Shown here one piece after another: positions 17,929-22,301 of a stretch of DNA of 22,301 nucleotides. Positions within the stretch are counted from its first letter, which is position 1, and each line of letters opens with the position of its first letter. The position numbers and the translations under genes were made by a program. The notes under the pieces were generated by a model. That model had not been told where the DNA came from, searched no databases, and worked only from the letters and a program-made list of their open reading frames with translations. Source of the DNA: Didymodactylos carnosus (taxonomy: Eukaryota; Rotifera; Eurotatoria; Philodinida; Philodinidae); contig CAJNOQ010002872.1 of NCBI GenBank assembly GCA_905250885.1, positions 1 through 22,301 of the forward strand. The letters are read 5' to 3'.

Positions 17929-18246
17929 ATGGGAAGTAATTATGATGGTAATTATTTTACAATAGGCAATGGAGTTTGGACAACAGGAGCTATCATTGGA
18001 ATTGTGATTGGAGCCCTAGTTGGATTAGTGACATTAATTTCGTTTATAATAATGATCGTTTGTTTAATAAGACATAGCAAGCGTTCTAGCAGTCCCCCTC
18101 GTTTTACTCAGCATCCGAATAACGTTATGTATTATAATGGGGGCTATGGGTATCCGTATCCACCTCCAACGAGCGTTGTGAATCATAATTACCCTATTAT
18201 ACCTGAATCTCAGCCACCTCCGTACACAACATCCGATTTGAAATAG
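17929..18246 (+). CDS. Small single-pass membrane protein with proline-rich PPPY tail
   Basis: A 105-codon frame from ATG 17929. Residues about 18-46 form one strong transmembrane helix (GVWTTGAIIGIVIGALVGLV and onward), rich in small-residue GxxxG-type spacing that favours helix pairing. A basic stop-transfer stretch (RHSKR) follows, then a cytoplasmic tail rich in Pro, Tyr and Asn that includes YPYPPP and ends PPPYTTSDLK. PPPY is the classical ligand of WW domains, such as those of Nedd4-type ubiquitin ligases. The short N-terminus has no cleavable signal, so the likely topology is N-out, C-in, as in type III membrane proteins. An upstream exon is possible because AATATAG precedes the ATG. 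A poly(A) signal lies at 18407. I know of similar small Gly-rich membrane proteins in bdelloids but cannot name a family. Confidence 0.65.
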   Translation: MGSNYDGNYFTIGNGVWTTGAIIGIVIGALVGLVTLISFIIMIVCLIRHSKRSSSPPRFTQHPNNVMYYNGGYGYPYPPPTSVVNHNYPIIPESQPPPYTTSDLK

Positions 18247-18406
18247 AATGTTCCACTATTTAATCAAGAGATTTAAACGAAAGAACAAACGTTCTCAAGT
18301 AGTCGCATGCAAAACATGAACATTATATAGATTAATTTATATTACGAACAATACAGAATTTTTCGAGTGATTTGAATCTAGAGAACGGTAAAATATACAC
18401 TACGTC

Positions 18407-18412
18407 AATAAA
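18407..18412 (+). terminator. AATAAA polyadenylation signal of the small membrane-protein gene
   Basis: AATAAA, 160 bases after the stop codon, in the context CGTCAATAAAGAATC. Confidence 0.45.
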
Positions 18413-19117
18413 GAATCAAAGATGTCTATACTCTTGTTTATTTTCATATGAAATTGGTACACACTTTTCTTCATTATTTCTATTTATTTTTTACTCGCAA
18501 TATGATCACAGTGACAGGATTTCGTCAGAACTAGTAACTACATTATTCTAGCTTTGGCCATTTTTACTATTTAAAATGAACTTGTATATTTCATTTTTTT
18601 CTCTCAATTATGAAATATGATCTGTCATGTATTTGATTAATACATGGCACTCCCATCGTTTCTCGATAAAACAGAACTTTTGACTGTAGGTGTTACTGCT
18701 TGTTTTTTGTTATTCACAGTCAAATGTTATGTATATTCGTTTTTATAAAGAAAAAATGGTTTTTTCTTTTCGGTTCTGTAGGTAAATAATGAATTATTGT
18801 GTCCTTCCTTTGCAGCTTTAATACTTTTGGCGATTCTTTTTTTTTCATTCGAAAAACAAAAATGACATCATAAAACGTAATTGAGTCTTTTAAAATATAG
18901 GGGTACTTAACCTTTTTCCAGTCGTGGTAAAAGTCCTCCATAAACAGTAGAAGAATGACAGTCAGGGCGAGTGACAAATTGGATTTACCAATTTTCTCTT
19001 AGATTAAGTAAAAACTTTCCAATGTCCAGCATCGAGATCCTAATAATTGCACCGCATGCATCATGAACAAATATGTAGAAAACCAAACGTACGATTTAGT
19101 TATGAAAATAATCTTAC
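18413..19117. other. Intergenic, no supported gene
   Basis: AT-rich without visible repeats or motifs; the minus-strand frame at 18720-18977 looks like chance. Confidence 0.5.
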
Positions 19118-19626
19118 GGGGGAACCACTCGAGTTTATAAATCGATTTCGGGTTGGACTGTTTTTGTTAGAAATGCCCTAACGAGTAGTGAAATACAACT
19201 TAAATCAAACTTGCTACACTTGTAGCCAATGGTCATAGAAATACGGCGGAAAAATATTCGGTGCTAATGAATTTTCCTGTCTTGAGATACTGAGACTCGA
19301 ACATTTCGCCAGAAGGTAAGGATGAGAGTCAAATATTCGAGTCTCAATATCTCAAGATAGGAAAATTCATTAGCACCGAATATTTTTCCGCCGCACTACT
19401 ATGACCAAGGGCTACAAGTGTAGCAAGTTTGAAATTAAAATCCGAAAGTCGAATTCTGCTCAAAATCCAAGCTCTATAGGCAAAAACTGACTAAAAATTC
19501 AATATCTCAACAACAAAGCCCCATGTGATGAACCAAGTTGGGTATTTCACTACCCGTTAGGGCATTTCTAACAAAAACAGTCCCAACCCGATTTAATAAA
19601 TCGATTTATAACTTCGGGTGTTTCCC
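19118..19626. mobile_element. Foldback element (about 509 bp) with an asymmetric right arm
   Basis: Outer arms (about 19118-19200 and 19535-19626) and inner arms (19207-19306 and 19331-19430) pair as inverted repeats around a 24-bp centre. Shared blocks include GTTAGAAATGCCCTAACG in the outer arm and TTCGGTGCTAATGAATTTTC in the inner arm. The right arm has about 104 bases (19431-19534) with no partner on the left. No open frame and no clear target duplication are seen. Confidence 0.83.
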
Positions 19627-22301
19627 TCTTTAGCTCAACCTTTGATAGCCCTTATAAAATTTCCGCTTGACCTAGTTAGCAGTATGTCTATTTATACCCG
19701 TTTGACCTGCTTTTGTTCGCCAACTTTCTGTTCATATATTCAAGAAACTAAATCTATATATAAGAAGAAGTGTATGTTGACACGTCACGCGTGGTAAGTG
19801 CTCATTACTCATCGATTGAATATTGTCGACTAGTAAATAAATTGTAAATAAAACAAATACGGACAATACGGCTCCCTCGCTCCTCCGAGATAGAGCAGCT
19901 CTGATGTAAAACAAAAAAGTGATAAACATCTTTAAAAATAATATTTTAGTATATGACATAAGATTGCTGCTACAGATAGTAATGATAAAACAATGGCTGA
20001 TGATCATTTGTATATCTCATGCAGCGGTCTTCATCGCCACAGTGTGCATCTAGGTATATATTTGGTTAAAACTATATTTTTAGATCGCAATGGTACTTCG
20101 AATACACCGAAGAATACTCTATTTAATGACATAAACATTTTGTTACAAATGTTTCTAATCATTGGAAAATACTAGGTCAAAATTTAGCCTAAAAAACACC
20201 TGTTTCAGGAAAAGTTTCTTTTCTATTAAACCAAAAAACTTACAAAAACAAATGATATGTATTCTGTATCCTAATCTCTATCAATTAGTAAAAGAAGTTT
20301 TTGGTTTTGACCTCTGTTGCGGAAAAATCTAATTTTTTCGATCTCGGAGCATTTCTGTTACAAAGTAATGTGATATTCGAAATCAGCGCGTCAAACTGCA
20401 TTGCACCATGAATAATACAATATTTTTCGGTTCGCAAAAGTATCGACAGATATTTTTTGCCATAAATCTGCAAGACCGATATCTTGAAAAAAATCCTGTT
20501 TTCGGCAATATTTATTTTTTGTTTAAGAGCGTCAGAGACGACTAAAAAATGATAATTATTCATGACAAACCTGTTCACAAGCAATGATGTCCGCCTGCTA
20601 TTAGAAATCCACACTATACGGCAATAGCATGTATCTGCCACAGTTGAAGGACAACTGGGCTATAGAGTTTGATTCATACTAATATCCTGGTTTATCACTT
20701 TAATCCCAAAGTTGTTTTTATGAATAACTTTTGTGTGATTTCTTTTTTTCTAAGTTAATAAAATTTACCTTTGTATGCGTTATGTTCTGAACATGAACGG
20801 GCGGGGTCACCACTACCTACCATTCCAAACCACCTCGTTAAAAACTGATGATTTGCTATTATATATCATCGTGACGGCTGTTACTATTCCTGGATCACTG
20901 TTGGCTGAGTCTAATTTAATAGCATGAAAAAAGAGGAAGAGAGAGAAAAATCTGTTGATCCGATTCAGCGAGCTCAAGTTTGAGCAGATGTAAGAAACTG
21001 TTAAACTTTTGAGTACAATTACTTTCCATGTTTAAGTTTCCAAGAGTTCTTTTAAAAATGACGTTACTTCCCGAACCACCTTTAACCTACGTAAATTGAA
21101 TAACAAAGTTTTTTCCAAGATCTTCCAACGGCGCTTCCAAAATCGTACTCACAAAAAGATGAAAAGAAAAATATTTACACTAGACAGCGAAAGAAAATTG
21201 CATACCGCTTTCAGCGATGTTTGTTAAAATTATCAATACTCATGGAAAAACACAGCCAGATATTTACCTAAAAGCTTAGCTGTATACGTTCAGAAATGAA
21301 TTACGCCATTGTACGATCGATCAAAAACAGGATCCAAAAAAATGTTTTAAATGAAGAAAATCTTACCTATGTGGTAGATGTTGGCTGAAAGTCGACAACA
21401 TCGCGACCGACATGTTGGTTGATATATCTCGAGAAGTCGCCGACTTTTTGGCGATTTTTTAGCATTTGAGACGACAAGTCGCGATATATCGGCAATTGTT
21501 TTGTTTTCCATAATTCACAGGCACCAGGTTCAAATATGCCCTAAGCGTCTTTTTTTCCTAGTTTTTGTTGTATGACGCTATTTGGTCACCGTCTTATGGC
21601 TATGCTAACTGAAGTCGAAGTACTAACTTCGACCATTCGGCCTAGAGTTTTATCTGGCTCTCCGGCCGTCCGGTCTGTCGAATGGTATCACGCTCTGGAT
21701 AGGTATCTCGTTCGGGATATAGGATATATGCCGAAAGAGATATCGGAGAAAATTTGTATCCTACTTGAGATATTTTTACAAAGTATTTTAGAAAAAATCG
21801 TGACGCTATTGCAGAAAAGTGCCTATAGCATAAGAAAACGGATGAAAACTGAGCCGGAATCCATGTTGCTCTAGTCTTCATTCAAGAGTCTACCGTTTAC
21901 GATTTTTAAAATTATTTTTTTCTGCTCTAAAATGACAAAAAATTATGAAAGTTTAAAGTACGGGATATTGATGTGTATGAAATGTATAAGTTATATACTT
22001 AATATCTCTCCTTCTATATTTAAATGAGATCTCAACAGTCAACGTCTCGTCTTTCCTTTTTTTAAAAACAGAATCAGACGTCAATATCTATCACTTTATC
22101 GCGTTTAGTTCACATGACACAAAGATAGTAGAACTGCGACAAAAATCATTTCTTTTCTTTTGAAATGAAATTTCTTTTTCTTTCTAACGTTTTTTCTCTG
22201 TTATATAGTGTGAAATATATGAAACACGCTATTTTCCTTTTCTGTGCGTATGTTCTCCAATCGTTCTCTTTACACAAAAAGACACTGTGAACGCAAGGCA
22301 A
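19627..22301. other. Long non-coding stretch, no supported gene
   Basis: About 2.7 kb with no frame I trust. The minus-strand frame at 20285-20641 and the plus-strand frame at 21572-21874 are open for about 100 codons but show no domain, signal or biased composition. The segment 21370-21880 is somewhat GC-richer and contains TATATCTCGAGAAGTCG and a perfect 8-bp hairpin (GTCGAAGT ACTA ACTTCGAC, 21614-21633), so it may be part of an interspersed repeat. Confidence 0.4.

Noticed and set aside
20285..20641. 118-codon minus-strand frame
   Set aside because: No motif, start context or neighbour supports it; composition is like the surrounding non-coding DNA.
21572..21874. 100-codon plus-strand frame
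   Set aside because: No recognisable domain; it spans hairpin-rich sequence that looks repeat-derived.

Overview
The window looks like transposon-rich, gene-poor, AT-rich DNA from a small metazoan. My best guess is a bdelloid rotifer of the Adineta/Rotaria kind. That is inference from three things: an ADP-ribosyltransferase fused to a kinesin-light-chain-type TPR array, a candidate intron of about 66 bp, and several decayed proteins (LDLa-repeat fragment, sigma-type GST, exonuclease-like retroelement ORF) that resemble proteins I remember from that group. No rRNA, tRNA, CRISPR array or bacterial operon is visible.

Layout. 1-2128 is a DDE transposon with exact 87-bp terminal inverted repeats and a badly broken transposase on the minus strand. 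2832-3231 is a complete 384-bp non-autonomous hAT-like element with an 8-bp target duplication. 3409-4136 is the C-terminal part of a SWIM zinc-finger protein, probably a transposase remnant. 4241-7271 is the decayed 3' half of a Ty3/Gypsy-like retroelement (integrase), followed in the same orientation by a broken ORF resembling a 3'-5' exonuclease. 7702-8151 is a glutathione S-transferase pseudogene on the minus strand, and 8388-8786 is an LDLa-repeat fragment.

The one large intact gene is at 9639-12800: 1053 codons with an N-terminal Rossmann/receiver-like region, an ART domain with a visible R-S-E signature, and about 13 TPRs. The last ten TPRs are five copies of an 84-residue, two-repeat unit that keeps an exact 252-bp period. 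A second, broken TPR gene (12997-13737) follows. It lies between two direct copies of a roughly 200-245 bp segment that starts in the 3' end region of the large gene.

The right half (13738-22301) is mostly non-coding. It holds two foldback elements (15373-15738 and 19118-19626), a second hAT-like element with an 8-bp target duplication (16498-17132), and one credible small gene (17929-18246) for a single-pass membrane protein with a PPPY tail.

The only genes that look able to work today are the ART-TPR gene and the small membrane protein. The rest reads as an accumulation of mobile elements and decaying gene fragments. All family assignments come from recognising motifs by eye; no database search was possible.
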